DNA of 64,000 nucleotides from Ricinus communis (lineage: Eukaryota; Streptophyta; Magnoliopsida; Malpighiales; Euphorbiaceae): NCBI RefSeq assembly GCF_019578655.1, contig NC_063259.1, forward strand, positions 7,800,001-7,864,000. Reading direction: 5' to 3'. Positions 1 to 11,274 of this stretch are shown here, piece by piece. The position numbers and the translations under genes were made by a program. Position 1 is the first letter of the stretch, and each line of letters begins with the position of its first letter. Below the pieces are notes generated by a model. It saw nothing but the letters and a program-made list of their open reading frames with translations. It made no database searches and was not told the DNA's origin.

Positions 1-1636
1 ACCCCTCTTACGGGGATGTTTTCTAATATTGACACACATACACCTATTACGGGGTTATTTTCTCATATTGACAAACATACCACTTTTTTTGTTGTTGTTT
101 TCTCATATTGAAAGATATATCCCTCTTACGGGGTTGTTTTCTAATATTGACAAATATACCCCTCTTACGAGGTTGGTTTCTCATATTGACAAATATACCA
201 CCCTTTTGTGGTTGTTTTCTCATGTTGAAAGATATATCCCACTTACGGGGTTGTGTTCTAATATTGACAAATATACCCCTCTTACGGTGTTGTTTTCTCA
301 TATTGACAAATATATCACTTTTTTGGGGTTGTTTTCTCTTGTTGAAAGATATACCCCTCTTACCGGGTTATTTTCTTATATTGACAAATATACCCCTCTT
401 ACGGGGTTGTTTTCTCATATTGACATATATATTAGTTTTTTGGGGTTATTTTCTCATGTTGAAATATGTACCTCTTTTACGGGGTTGTTTTGTAATATTG
501 ACAAATATACCCATCTTATGGGGTTATTTTCTCATGTTAACAAATATACCACTTTTACGGGGTTGTTTTCTAATTTTGAAAGATATATCCCTTTTACGGG
601 ATTCTTTTTATTTTTGATAAATATAACCCTCCTACGGGGTTGTTTTCTTATATTGACTAATATACCACTTTTTTAGGGTTGTTTTCTCATGTTCAAGGAT
701 ATTCCCCTCTTACGTGGTTGTTTTCTAATATTGATAAGTATACCCCTCTTACGGGGTTGTTTTCTCATGTTGCCAAATATACGACTTTTTTTGGGCTGTT
801 TCTCATGTTGAAAGTTTTCTAATATTGAGAAATATACCCCTCTTACGGTGTATTTTTCTCATATTGAAAAATATACCACTTTTTTAGGGTTGTTTTCTCA
901 TGTTGAAAGAGATACCGCTCTTACGGGGTTGTTATCCTATGTTGCCAAATATACCACTTTTTTCGGGTTGTTTCTCATGTTGAAAGTTATACCCATCTTA
1001 CAAGGTTATTTTCTAATATTGGGAAATATACCCCTCTTACAGGGTTTTTTTTCTCACATGGACAAATATATCACTTTTTTAGGGTTGTTTTCTCATGTTG
1101 AAAGATATACCTCTTTTACGGGGTTGTTTTCTGATATTGATAAATATACCCCTCTTACGGGGTTGTTTTCTCATATTGATAAATATACCCCTCTTATGGG
1201 ATATTTTTCTAATATTAACAATTATATCTCTCTTACGGGGTTGTTTTCTCGTATTAAAAAATATAGCACATTTTTGGGGTTGTTTTCTAATATTGAGAAA
1301 TATACCCCTCTTACGGGGTTGTTTTCTAATATTGACAAATATACCTCTCTTACGGGGTTGTTTTCTCATATTGACAAATAGATCACTTTTTTGGGGTTGT
1401 TTTCTCATGTTGAAAGATATACTCCTCTTACGGGGTTGTTTTCTAATATTGTTAAATAAAACCCTCTTACGGGGTTGTTTTCTCATGTTGACAATCATAT
1501 CACTTTTTGGGGTTGTTTTCTCATGTTGAAAGATATACCCCTCTTACGGGGTTGTTTTCTAATATTGACAAACATACCTCTCTTACGGGGTTGTTTTCTC
1601 ATGTTAATAAATATACCCCTCTTACGGGGTTGTTTT
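1..1636 (+). repeat. 39-bp satellite array A1, left part
   Basis: The stretch is made of head-to-tail 39-bp units; a clean unit can be read at 2160-2198 in the continuation of this array. Each unit has a TTTTCTCATATTGAC part, an AAATATACC part and a CCCCTCTTACGGGG part. This subtype (type I) uses ATTGACAAATATACC, mixed with GTTGAAAGATATA units. The GTTGAAAG-type unit recurs at 107, 224, 341 and 458, exactly 117 bp (three units) apart, so there is a three-unit higher-order repeat. The long open frames here are 13-residue repeats (GLFSHIDKYTPLT and CFLILTNIPLLRG in sense, NIRKQPRKRGIFV in antisense). They come from the period being a multiple of three, and I do not call them genes. Confidence 0.97.
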
Positions 1637-1925
1637 ATATATTAGTATTTATCTACTTATTTTAGATTTCCTTATTTTAGATGGACTTTGTTGGGCTTTT
1701 TAGGTTAGGTTTTACTCTTCCTAGGTCGGTTGTAACTTGGATTAAGAGTCCTATTTATAGTCTTCTTCTTTTACTTTTGAACGGAGCTTTTGAGAATTTA
1801 TAAATAGAGAGATTCTTCTCTTTCCTTGAGCAGATTTGATTCAATTTATCTTTTCAAGAAGTAGGTCTCTAGAGGTTCACTTGAATCCATAGATTGACCT
1901 GAATTAGCACTCATACGCTGCGCCA
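1637..1925 (+). mobile_element. 289-bp insertion in the satellite, possible solo LTR
   Basis: This non-satellite segment interrupts array A1. The array reads into TTTT at 1633-1636, and after the insert it resumes in phase with TTTT at 1926-1929, which fits a short target-site duplication. The insert has two TATA-like sites (CTATTTATAG and TTATAAATAG) followed by a pyrimidine-rich leader, as in a small plant LTR. It has no coding potential and ends in CA, but it does not begin with TG at the inferred boundary. It could instead be another short non-autonomous element. Orientation is taken from the TATA boxes. Confidence 0.5.
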
Positions 1926-4900
1926 TTTTCTCATATTGACAAATATACCACTTTTTTGGGGTTGTTTTCTCATGTTGAAAGATATACCCCACTTACGCGG
2001 TTGTTTTCTAATATTGACAAGTACACCCCTATTACGGAGTTGTTTTCTCATATTGACAATTATATCACTTTTTTGGGGTTGTTTTCTAATGTTGAAAGAT
2101 ATACTTCTTTTACGGGGTTGTTTTCTAATATTGACAAATACACCCCTCCTACGGGGTTGTTTTCTCATATTGACAAATATACCCCTCTTACGGGGTTGTT
2201 TTCTCGTATTGACAAATATAACCCTCTTACGGTGTTGTTTTCTCATGTTGACAACTATATCACTTTTCTGGGGTTGTTGTCTCATGTTGGAAGATATACA
2301 CCTCTTACGGGGTTGTTTTCTAATATTAACAAACAAACACCTCTTACGAGGTATTTTCTCATATTAACAAATATACAACTTTTTATGGTTGTTTTCTCAT
2401 ATTGACAAATATACCACTTTTTCGTGGTTGTTTTCTCATTTTGAAAGATATACCCCTCTTGCGGGGTTGTTTTCTAAAATTGGCAAATATACCCCTCCTA
2501 CAGGGGTTGTTTTCAAATATTGACAAATATACCCCTCTAACAGGGTTGTTTTCTCGTATTAAAAAATACACCACTTTTTTGGGGTTGTTTTCTCATGTTG
2601 AAAGATATATCCCTATTACGGGGTTGTTCTCTATTATTGACAAATATACCCCTCTTACGGGGTTATTTTCTCATATTGACAAGTATACCACTTCTTTATG
2701 GTTGTTTTCTCATGTTGAAAGATATATCCCTCTTACGGGATTGTGTTCTAATATTGACAAATGTACCACTTTTCTGATGTTTTTCTCATATGGAAAGATA
2801 TACCACTCTTACGGGATTGTTTTCTAATATTGACAAATATACCCCTCATATGGGGTTGTTTTCTAATATTGATAAATACACCCCTCCTACGGGGTTGTTT
2901 TCTCATATTAACAAATATACACCTCTTACGGGGTTGTTTTCTCATATTGACAAATATACTATTTTTTTGGGGTTATTTTTTCATGTTGAAAGGTATATAC
3001 CTTTTACGGGGTTGTTTCTATTATTGATAAATATAACATTCTTACGGGTTTGTTTTGTTATATTGAGAAATATACCGCTGTTTTGAGGTTGTTCTCTCTT
3101 GTTCAAAGATATACCCTCTTACGGGGTTGTTTTTTAGTACTGACAAATATACCCTTCTTATGCGGTTGTTTTCCCATGTTGAAAGTTATACCCCTCTTAG
3201 GGGGCTGTTTTCTAATATTGAGAAATATACCCCTCTTACGGGGTTTTTTTCTCATATTGACAAATATACCACTTTTTTGGGGTTATTTTCTCATGTTGAA
3301 AGTTATACCTCTTTTACAGGGTTGTTTTCTAATATTGACAAATAATCCCCTCTTACGGGGTTTTTTCTCATATTGACAAATATACCCCTCTTACAGGGTT
3401 GTTTTCTCATTTGACAAATATACCACTTTTTTGGGTTTTTTTGTCTTGTTGACAAATATACCCCTCTTACAGGGTTGTTTTCTCATTTGACAAATATACC
3501 ACTTTTTTGGGTTTTTTTGTCTTGTTGAAAGATATGCCCCTCTTACCGGGCTGTTTTCTAATATTGACAAATATCCCCCTCTTACGGGGTTATTTTCTCA
3601 TATTGATAAATATACCCCCTATTACGGGGTTGTTTTCTCGTATTAAAAAGTATACCAATTTTTTAGGGTTGTTTTCTCATATGTTGAAAGATATATCCCT
3701 CTTACGGGGTTGTTTTCTAATATTGACTAATATACCCCTCTTAGGGGGTTGTTTTCTCATATTGACAAATACACCACTTTTTTGGGGTTGTTTTCTCATG
3801 TTGAAAGATATACCTCTCTTACGGGGTTGTTCTCTAATATTGACAATTATACCCCTCATACAGGATTGTTTTCTAATGTTGATAAATACACCCCCTCCTA
3901 CGGGGTTGTTTTCTCATATTGACAAATATACCCCTCTTACGGGGTTATTTTCTCATATTGACAAATATAACCCTCTTACGGTGTTGTTTTCTCATGTTGA
4001 CAAGTATATCACTTTTCTAGGGTTGTATTCTCATGTTGGAAGATATACACCTCTTACGGGGTTGTTTTCTAATATTAACAAACATACACCTCTTACGAGG
4101 TGTTTTCTCATATTAACAAATATACAACTTTTTTATGGTTGTTTTCTCATATTGACAAATATACCACTTTTTTATGGTTGTTTTCTCATTTTGAAATATA
4201 TACCCCTCTTGCGGGGTTATTTTCTAAAATTGGCAAATATACCCCTCTTACGGGGTTGTTTTCAAATATTGACAAATATACCCCTCTTACAGGGTTGTTT
4301 TCTCGTATTAAAAAATACACCACTTTTTTGGGGTTGTTTTCTCATGTTGAAAGAGATATCCCTCTTATGGGGTTATTTTCTAATATGGACAAATATACCC
4401 CTCTTACGGGGTTGTTTTCTCATATTGACAAGTATACCACTTCTTTAGGGTTGTTTTCTCATGTTGAAAGATATATCCCTCTTACGGGATTGTGTTCTAA
4501 TATTGACAATTGTACCACTTCTCTGATTTTTTTGTCATATGGAAAGATATACCACTCTTACGGGGTTGTTTTATAATATTGACAAATATACCCTTCATAC
4601 GGGTTTGTTTTCTAATATTGATAAATACACCCCTCCTACGGGGTTGTTTTCTCATATTGACAAATATACACCTCTTACGGGGTTGTTTTCTCATATTGAC
4701 AAATATACCATCTTTTTGGGGTTGTTTGCTCATGTTGAAGGGTATATACCTTTTACGGGTTGTTTCTAATATTGATAAATATAACACTCTTACGGGTTTG
4801 TTTTGTTATATTGAGAAATATAACCCTGTTTTGGGGTTGTTGTCTCTTGTTCAAAGATATACCCTCTTACGGGGTTGTTTTTTAGTATTGACAAATATAC

Positions 4901-7900
4901 CCTTCTTACGGGGTTGTTTTCTCATGTTGAAAGTTATACCCCTCTTAGGGGGCTGTTTTCTAATATTGAGAAATATACCCCTCTTACGGGGTTTTTTTCT
5001 CATATTGACAAATATACCACTTTTTTGGGGTTATTTTCTCATGTTGAAAGATATACATCTTTTACGGGTTTGTTTTCTAATATTGACAAATATACCCCTC
5101 TTACGGGGTTATTTTCTCATATTGACAAATATACCCCTCTTACAGGGTTTGCTCGTATTAAAAAATACACCACTTTTTTGGGGTTGTTTTCTCAAGTTGA
5201 AAGATATATCCCTATTACGGGGTTGTTCTCTATTATTGACAAATATACCCCTCTTACGGGGTTGTTTTCTCATATTGACAAGTATACCACTTCTTTATGG
5301 TTGTTTTCTCATGTTGAAAGATATATCCCTCTTACGGGATTGTGTTATAATATTGACAAATGTACCACTTTTCTGATGTTTTTTCTCATATGGAAAGATA
5401 TACCACTCTTACAGGATTGTTTTCTAATATTGACAAATATACCCCTCATACGGGGTTGTTTTCTAATATTGATAAATACACCCCTCCAACGGGGTTGTTT
5501 TCTCATATTGACAAATATACACCTCTTACGGGGTTGTTTTCTCATATTGACAAATATACCATTTTTTTGGGTTATTTTTTCATGTTGAAAGGTATATACC
5601 TTTTATGGGGTTGTTTCTATTATTGATAAATATAACACTCTTACAGGTTAGTTTTGTTATATTGAGAAATATACCGCTGTTTTGAGGTTGTTCTCTCTTG
5701 TTCAAAGATATACCCTCTTACGGGGTTATTTTTTAGTATTGACAAATATACCCTTCTTATGGGGTTGTCTTCTCATGTTGAAAGTTATACCCCTCTTAGG
5801 GGGCTGTTTTCTAATATTGAGAAATATACCCCTCTTACGGAGTTTTTTTCACATATTGACAAATATACCACTTTTTTGGGGTTATTTTCTCATGTTGAAA
5901 GTTATACCTCTTTTACAGGGTTGTTTTCTAATATTGACAAATATTCCCCTCTTACGGGGTTGTTTTCTCATATTGACAAATATACCCCTCTTACGGGGTT
6001 GTTTTCTCATATTGACAAATACACCACTTTTTTAGGGTTGTTTTCTCTTGTTGAAAGATATGCCCCTCTTACCGGGCTACTTTCTAATATTGACAAATAT
6101 CCCCCTCTTACGGGGTTGTTTTCTCATATTAATAAATATACCCCTCTTACGGGGTTGTTTTCTCGTATTAAAAAGTATACCAATTTTTTAGGGTTGTTTT
6201 CTCATATGTTGAAAGATATATCCCTCTTACGGGGTTGTTTTCTAATATTGATAAATATACCCCTCTTACGGGGTTGTTTTCACGTATTAAAAAGTATACC
6301 AATTTTTTAGGGTTGTTTTCTCATATGTTGAAAGATATATCCCTCTTACGGGGTTATTTTCTAATATTGACTAATATACCCCTCTTACGGGGTTGTTTTC
6401 TCATATTGACAAATACACCACTTTTTTGGGGTTGTTTTCTCATGTTGAAAGATATACCCCTCTTACGGGGTTGTTCTCTAATATTGACAATTATACCCCT
6501 CAAATGGGATTGTTTTCTAATATTGATAAATACACCCCCTCCTACGGGGTTGTTTTCTCATATTGACAAATATACCCCTCTTACGGGGTTGTTTTCTCAT
6601 ATTGACAAATATAACCCTTTTATGGTGTTGTTTTCTCATGTTGACAAGTATATCACTTTTCTAGGGTTGTTTTCTCATGTTGGAAGATATACACCTCTTA
6701 CGGGGTTATTTTCTAATATTAACAAACATACACCTCTTACGAGGTGTTTTCTCATATTAACAAATATACAACTTTTTTATGGTTGCTTTCTCATATTGAC
6801 AAATATACCACTTTTTTGTGGTTGTTTTCACATTTTGAAAGATATACCCCTCTTGCGGGGTTGTTTTCTAAAATTGGCAAATATACCCCTCCTACGGGGT
6901 TGTTTTCAAATATTGACAAATATACCCCTCTTACAGTGTTGTTTCTCGTATTAAAAAATACACCACTTTTTTGGGGTTGTTTTCTCATGTTGAAAGATAT
7001 ATCCCTCTTACGGGGTTGTTTTCTAATATTGACAGATATACCCCTCTTACGGGGTTGTTTTCTCATATTGACAAATATACCACTTCTTTGTGGTTGTTTT
7101 CTGATGTTGAAAGATATATCCCTCTTACAGGATTGTGTTCTAATATTGACAAATGTACCACTTTTCTGATGTTTTTTCTCATATGGAAAGATATACCACT
7201 CTTACGGGGTTGTTTTTTAATATTGACAAATATGCCCCTCTTATGGGATTGTTTTGTCATATTAACAAATATACCACTTTTTGGGGGTTATTTTCTCGTG
7301 TTGAAAGATATACCCCTCTTACCGGGTTGTTTTCTAATATTGACAAATATACCCCTCTTATAGGGTTGTTTTCTCATATTGACAAATATTGCACTTTTTT
7401 GGGGTTGTTTTCTCATGTTAAAATATATACCTCTTTTACGGGGTTGTTTTCTAATATTGACAAATATAACGTTCTTACGGGGTTGTTTTCTCATATTGAC
7501 AAGTATACCACTTTTTTGGGGTTGTTTTCTCATGTTGAAAGATATGTCCCTTTTACGGGGTTGTTTCTATTATTGACAAATATAACCCTTTTACGTGGTT
7601 GTTTTCTTATATTGACAAATATACCACTTTTTTTAGGTTGTTTTCTCATGTTGAAAGATATACCTCTTTTACAGGATTTTTTCTAATATTGACAAATATA
7701 CCCCTCTTACGGGGTTGTTTTCTAATATTGACAAATATACCCCTCTGACGTGGTTGTTTTCTCGTATTAAAAAATATACCACTTTTTGGGGTTGTTTTCT
7801 CATGTTGAAAGATATACCCCTCTTACGGGGTTGTTTTCTAATATTGACAAACATACCCCTCTTACGGGGTTGTTTTCTCATATTTACAAATATACCTCTT

Positions 7901-7974
7901 TTTTCTTGTTGTTTTCTCATGTTGAAAGATATATCCCTCTTACGGGGTTGTTTTCTAATATTGACAAATATACC
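1926..7974 (+). repeat. 39-bp satellite array A1, right part, with kb-scale duplications
   Basis: Type I 39-bp units continue here. Marker units recur at fixed long distances. The TCATGTTGGAAGATATACAC unit is at 2281, 4030 and 6674. The TGGAAAGATATACCACTC unit is at 2791, 4540, 5391 and 7184. Both markers give a 1749-bp offset, and the second also gives 2600 bp, which an unusual TTCTCTATTATTGAC unit (about 2627 and 5226) supports. Blocks of about 0.5-1 kb have therefore been copied inside the array. A local duplication of 119 bp sits at 6164-6400. Open frames up to 313 residues (3507-4448) and 288 residues (4510-5376) are repeat translation without start context or domain, so I leave them out as genes. 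Confidence 0.97.
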
Positions 7975-8504
7975 CATCATTGTCATTATCCATATCATCT
8001 CCCAAACCTAATTCTTTTTATGCTCTTTTAGAAACATGATTTGGATTTTTTTTGTTGATTTATGCGTTTCTATATGTTTAGAATAGGTTTGTTTTATGAT
8101 TACATATTATAAATTGTTGGGAATTAAATATGATAATTAAAACTTCTTGGAAAATTAATTTGATAATAAAAAAATATGTAGGATTTTGATTATTTTATTT
8201 TCTCTAATGATTAGTAATATGATTAGGGTTTTAAATTATATTCACAATTCTTTTATGATTTTATACTTAAACATTTTAGGATTGCATATCAAAACTTGAT
8301 ATTTTGTCATTTTTTGTTTACTACTAGTTTAGGTATTTTAGGGTTTGCATGACTTTCTTAGGGTTTCAAAATAGTTTTTTATATTTTTGTTTATTACTTA
8401 ATTTAGCACGTTTTAATTAATTCCTTGTTTCCTGTGCATGTGAGATTGGCTCTAGGCATTCAATTAAGAGAGGAACTGTCAAATAACTGTCTACAAAAGC
8501 CCTA

Positions 8505-8582
8505 GAACCAATTGGCTCAATGTAGAGCCCATTCAGCTCAGCGTTGAGCCAATCGGCTCTACACCCATAGCCGATCGGCTCT
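8505..8582. repeat. Palindrome cluster in E copy A
   Basis: Four degenerate copies of a dyad (best form GAGCCAATCGGCTC, also AGCCGATCGGCT) start near 8505, 8525, 8546 and 8567, about 21 bp apart. The same motif marks every E copy in the window. Confidence 0.8.
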
Positions 8583-9323
8583 GCTCTTAGAAACCCTAAC
8601 CTTTGGCTTCTTGTAGATTTTTGATATATGTCTTAAGTTATTCATGTACTATACTTAGTTTTAGGCCATTTTATTTCCCTTTTTAGTTGTAGGCAGGTTG
8701 TAATAGTTAAGATTTATTTTTCTGCACTTTATTTTTGTTGTTTTTGTTTAGTATGTGATCAAATAAGTGTAATATGATTGACTAACTAAAAATGGATGAT
8801 ATAGACTTTAGGCCTTAAAATTGAACCTCACATAAAGACTGTATCCACTAGGCTAATTAATGGTAATTGGACTTAAAATTTAAAATCATTATAGACCTAG
8901 TGGGCATTTCCATGCTTTAGTTAGGACAACTGTGCCATATTAGATTTAGGATCATATAATTGGGCCTTATCATAGTATGTAGTCCATTAGACTTTAAAGG
9001 TTGGAATTCATGAGCATAATTGGTAATTAGGATAGACTAGGCCTTGTATATAATTGATTTAGTAAGGTAGATAAATAATTTAAATATGGCTTGGGCTTAA
9101 TAAATAGGCTAGACTTAGAAGTGATTTATGTGTTGTATGGTATGCTTATATATAAACTATTATGTTTATAGGGAATAATTTGTTAAACAATAAAATTAAA
9201 GATTGAGATACACAAATAAGAAAGTTGGCTTCCAAATCCATCTTTGGATTTATGGTGTAAGGTTCCTTATGGAATCTGAGAAACATCACTCATTAGTAAA
9301 AATATCCCAGTAAATTACTCGGG

Positions 9324-9334
9324 TGACGACTCCC
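9324..9334 (+). other. Putative primer-binding site of E copy A
   Basis: TGACGACTCCC follows the inferred LTR end. It differs by single changes from TGGCAACTCCC at the same place in E copy B (26993-27003). The motif resembles the TGGCGACTC start of tRNA-Arg primer-binding sites known in Ogre/Tat elements. The match is partial. Confidence 0.4.
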
Positions 9335-9335
9335 A

Positions 9336-9689
9336 ACTCTACGCCGGTCTTAGTGACTAGTTAGCGTGTTCCTGATTAGATTGAAAAGCCTTGTAATACC
9401 ATAATCATTAAAGATACTTGGATGCTCATTCAAAACTCACACCTTGTTATCATGGAGATTGGGTAATGCAAGTCTGGATGGGACCAGAAGAGAAGCTTTG
9501 ATTTTATGATCTGAAGATATTTGTAAAAGATCGGGAATATCTAGAAGAAGCAACTACAAAGGAAAGGTCTGCACTGAGAATCCAGGCGAGGAACTACATT
9601 AGCCATAGGGGAGTATCGTATAAAAGGATGGCTTTGAGAGTCCAACTCCGATGTGTGACTAAAGCGGAGCACAAGTGGTAATGGAAGAT
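9336..9689. other. Non-coding stretch after E copy A
   Basis: I see no open frame or recognised motif here. If E is a 5' LTR, this would be untranslated leader. The first 60 bases still resemble 27004-27090 after E copy B. Confidence 0.4.
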
Positions 9690-9795
9690 AAGCATAAAGG
9701 GGTGTACGGGAAGCTTATGTCACAACTCTAGAGATGAATCCGAAAGCCAATTTTCTTATTTATATACATTTATCTTTAATTATATTGTTTAACGA
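9690..9795 (-). repeat. Inverted fragment of E
   Basis: The segment from about 9727 (GAAAGCCAATTTTCTTATTT onward) is the reverse complement, with mismatches, of 9181-9240 inside E copy A. It also aligns directly with the plus-strand reading of the inverted E copy at 46710-46790. E copy A therefore ends in an inverted piece of itself, with roughly 490 bp between the arms. Confidence 0.6.
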
Positions 9796-9844
9796 GTTAG
9801 GAGTTTATAGCTCAAGATTTTAAGTTTTTAAACGGTCATTCCCA

Positions 9845-10631
9845 TGATTGAAAAGTAGAAAATCCACAGAAGCATTCAAGGCCAACATTCCCAGCCATGA
9901 AAGTAGCATTCACGGCCATGAAGAAATCTTCCCGGCTATGAAGCAAAAGTTAACGCCCGCGAATGATGGCAACTCTCCAGAATCTTCAAAAAATCACAAT
10001 AGAGGTCACGACCAAAGTTCCCAAGCCATGAAACTAGAGTTCCCAGTCGTGAACAAAAGTTTCCAACCGTGAAAGCAGACTTTCTAGTCGTGAAGAATTG
10101 TTCATGGCCATGATAGGTTCCATATACAAAGCTCAAAAGGGTTAGGTTGAGCACTTGTGTGAGGGATTAATTGCTTAGCTAAGATTGAAAATCTTAGATT
10201 GGATTAGAGTGTTATCCATAGAAAATACTTAAGTTTGAGTGTTAGATATAGAAAACACTTGAGTTTGAGTGTTAGCCATTATAACACTTGTAAGAGATTT
10301 GAGTGTGAGCTTGGAAACACTTGGATTTGATCTTATACCCATAAAAGGGTCATTGATAGTGAAAATCTCAAGTGAAGCTTAAGGAGTGGATGTAGGCAAG
10401 GAGTTGGTTGAACCACTATAAACTTTGAGTTTGATTTTCTCTTCCCTAAGCTCTTTTATCTTACGTGTGTTTGTTTTATTACTTGCATTCTCATATTGGC
10501 TTGGTTAATTACTTCTGCTAATATTGTCATTAATACTCAAGTTTTCAAAGCAAAATTTTTTAGTTTAAATTAATTTTTGTAAACAACCAATTCACCCTCC
10601 CCCCCCCCTTGGTTGCGATAAGGTATTTTAA
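9845..10631 (+). mobile_element. Copia element A, 5' LTR
   Basis: The LTR is placed by its right end, which lies next to a tRNA-Met-type primer-binding site at 10633. The start is set at a TGATTGAAAAG at 9845 where the E-related sequence ends. The last 45 bases contain a C-rich tract followed by TTGGTTGCGATAAGG, a common arrangement just before the primer-binding site in plant copia LTRs. No second LTR is present, so the exact ends cannot be checked internally. Confidence 0.6.
9855..10110 (+). repeat. Degenerate ~21-bp minisatellite in copia A LTR
   Basis: About ten imperfect units carry the core TTCCCAGCCATGAA or variants (CACGGCCATGAA, CCCGGCTATGAA, CCCAGTCGTGAA, CATGGCCATGAT), spaced 20-23 bp. 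The 74-residue open frame across it (9848-10072) is repeat translation. Confidence 0.75.
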
Positions 10632-10632
10632 T

Positions 10633-10644
10633 TGGTATTAGAGC
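10633..10644 (+). other. Primer-binding site, copia element A
   Basis: TGGTATTAGAGC differs by one C-to-T change from TGGTATCAGAGC, the plant initiator tRNA-Met primer-binding site, which is intact in copia B at 12182. Confidence 0.85.
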
Positions 10645-10734
10645 CGGTTGTCACAAGACTTAGGCTTAGAGGTTAGCCAAGTCGCAAGGTACTTAGTTAA
10701 CTTGCTTTTCAAAGTTGAACTAAGTAAGCCTAGA

Positions 10735-11226
10735 TGTGAGTTGGGAGTGATTTTAGGTGAGTAAAGTAGGCAGCAAGGATTTAGGACTAGAGTAGAATAG
10801 AGATAGGAGCACTTGAGCTTGAAAGTATGGAGAGCTTTGTTAATGTTTCCAACCTTCTTTACAAGTATGTGGGGTGGTCTTTATATAGGCTTTCCACCTC
10901 CTTAACATGTGGTTAGGATTAGTTCATCTAGAACTTTCTACAAACATTACATGTACATGGCTTCCTTAGGAAGCTACTCTATTTACACAAAAGCATGAGA
11001 AGTTTCTAGGCAACCTTTCTTACTCCTTCATGGGAAGCTTCTAGGCAGCTCCTTGGCTTGGCTTGTACACAGCCTTGCAATCACTCCAGCTCCTTCTAGT
11101 ATCTTCCCTTGGATTCTTAGGCAGCCAATTTGGGCTAGGCAGCAGCAGCCCAGTCTTTGCACATGTTAGGCACATTTCTGCCCATGGACAGGCCTTGCCT
11201 CGCCCAAGATGAGGCGGGCTGTGACA
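10735..11226 (-). mobile_element. Possible solo LTR nested in copia A
   Basis: Read on the minus strand, this 492-bp segment begins TGTCACAGCCC and ends AACTCACA, giving LTR-like TG...CA termini. It has a CCTATATAAAG TATA box at about 10879-10889 followed by a transcribed-leader-like sequence. It separates the copia A primer-binding site from its gag remnant, which fits insertion between them. I found no target-site duplication beside it, so it may be part of a larger rearranged element. The 77-residue minus frame inside it (11041-11274) is probably fortuitous. Confidence 0.55.
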
Positions 11227-11274
11227 CGGCGCTCTTAATAAAAGACTTAACCATCTAAGAATTGGTCTATGCAA

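Larger units (their letters stand above)
7974..9335 (+). mobile_element. E element copy A, putative Tat/Ogre-type LTR, 5'-truncated
   Basis: This non-coding sequence starts abruptly at the satellite edge with a CATCATTGTCATTATC stretch that aligns with the middle of the other E copies (near 47880 on the minus strand and 54125 on the plus strand). It shares with 25990-27003 and 46679-47860 the palindrome cluster, a run around GGGCCTTATCATAGTATG, and the end segment AAGTTGGCTTCCAAATCCAT. It ends at a TGACGACTCCC motif. I infer an LTR 3' half because this end motif resembles the tRNA-Arg-type primer-binding site of Tat/Ogre gypsy elements. A long solo fragment of another LTR class is the alternative. 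Confidence 0.55.

Noticed and set aside
1..7974. CRISPR-like array
   Set aside because: Units are contiguous with no unique spacers, the context is a plant genome, and there are no cas genes.
29..7998. Dozens of long ORFs on both strands that look like leucine-rich membrane proteins or RK-rich basic proteins
   Set aside because: They are the 13-residue translations of the 39-bp unit in different frames. They overlap on both strands, begin and end at random indels, and have no unique domain.
9845..10631. Telomeric or rDNA spacer origin for the minisatellite-bearing segment
   Set aside because: No TTTAGGG runs or rRNA motifs are present, and it ends at a copia primer-binding site.
11041..11274. 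77-residue minus-strand ORF as a small gene
   Set aside because: It lies within a TATA-bearing LTR-like segment, has no recognisable domain and no homologous partner in the window.
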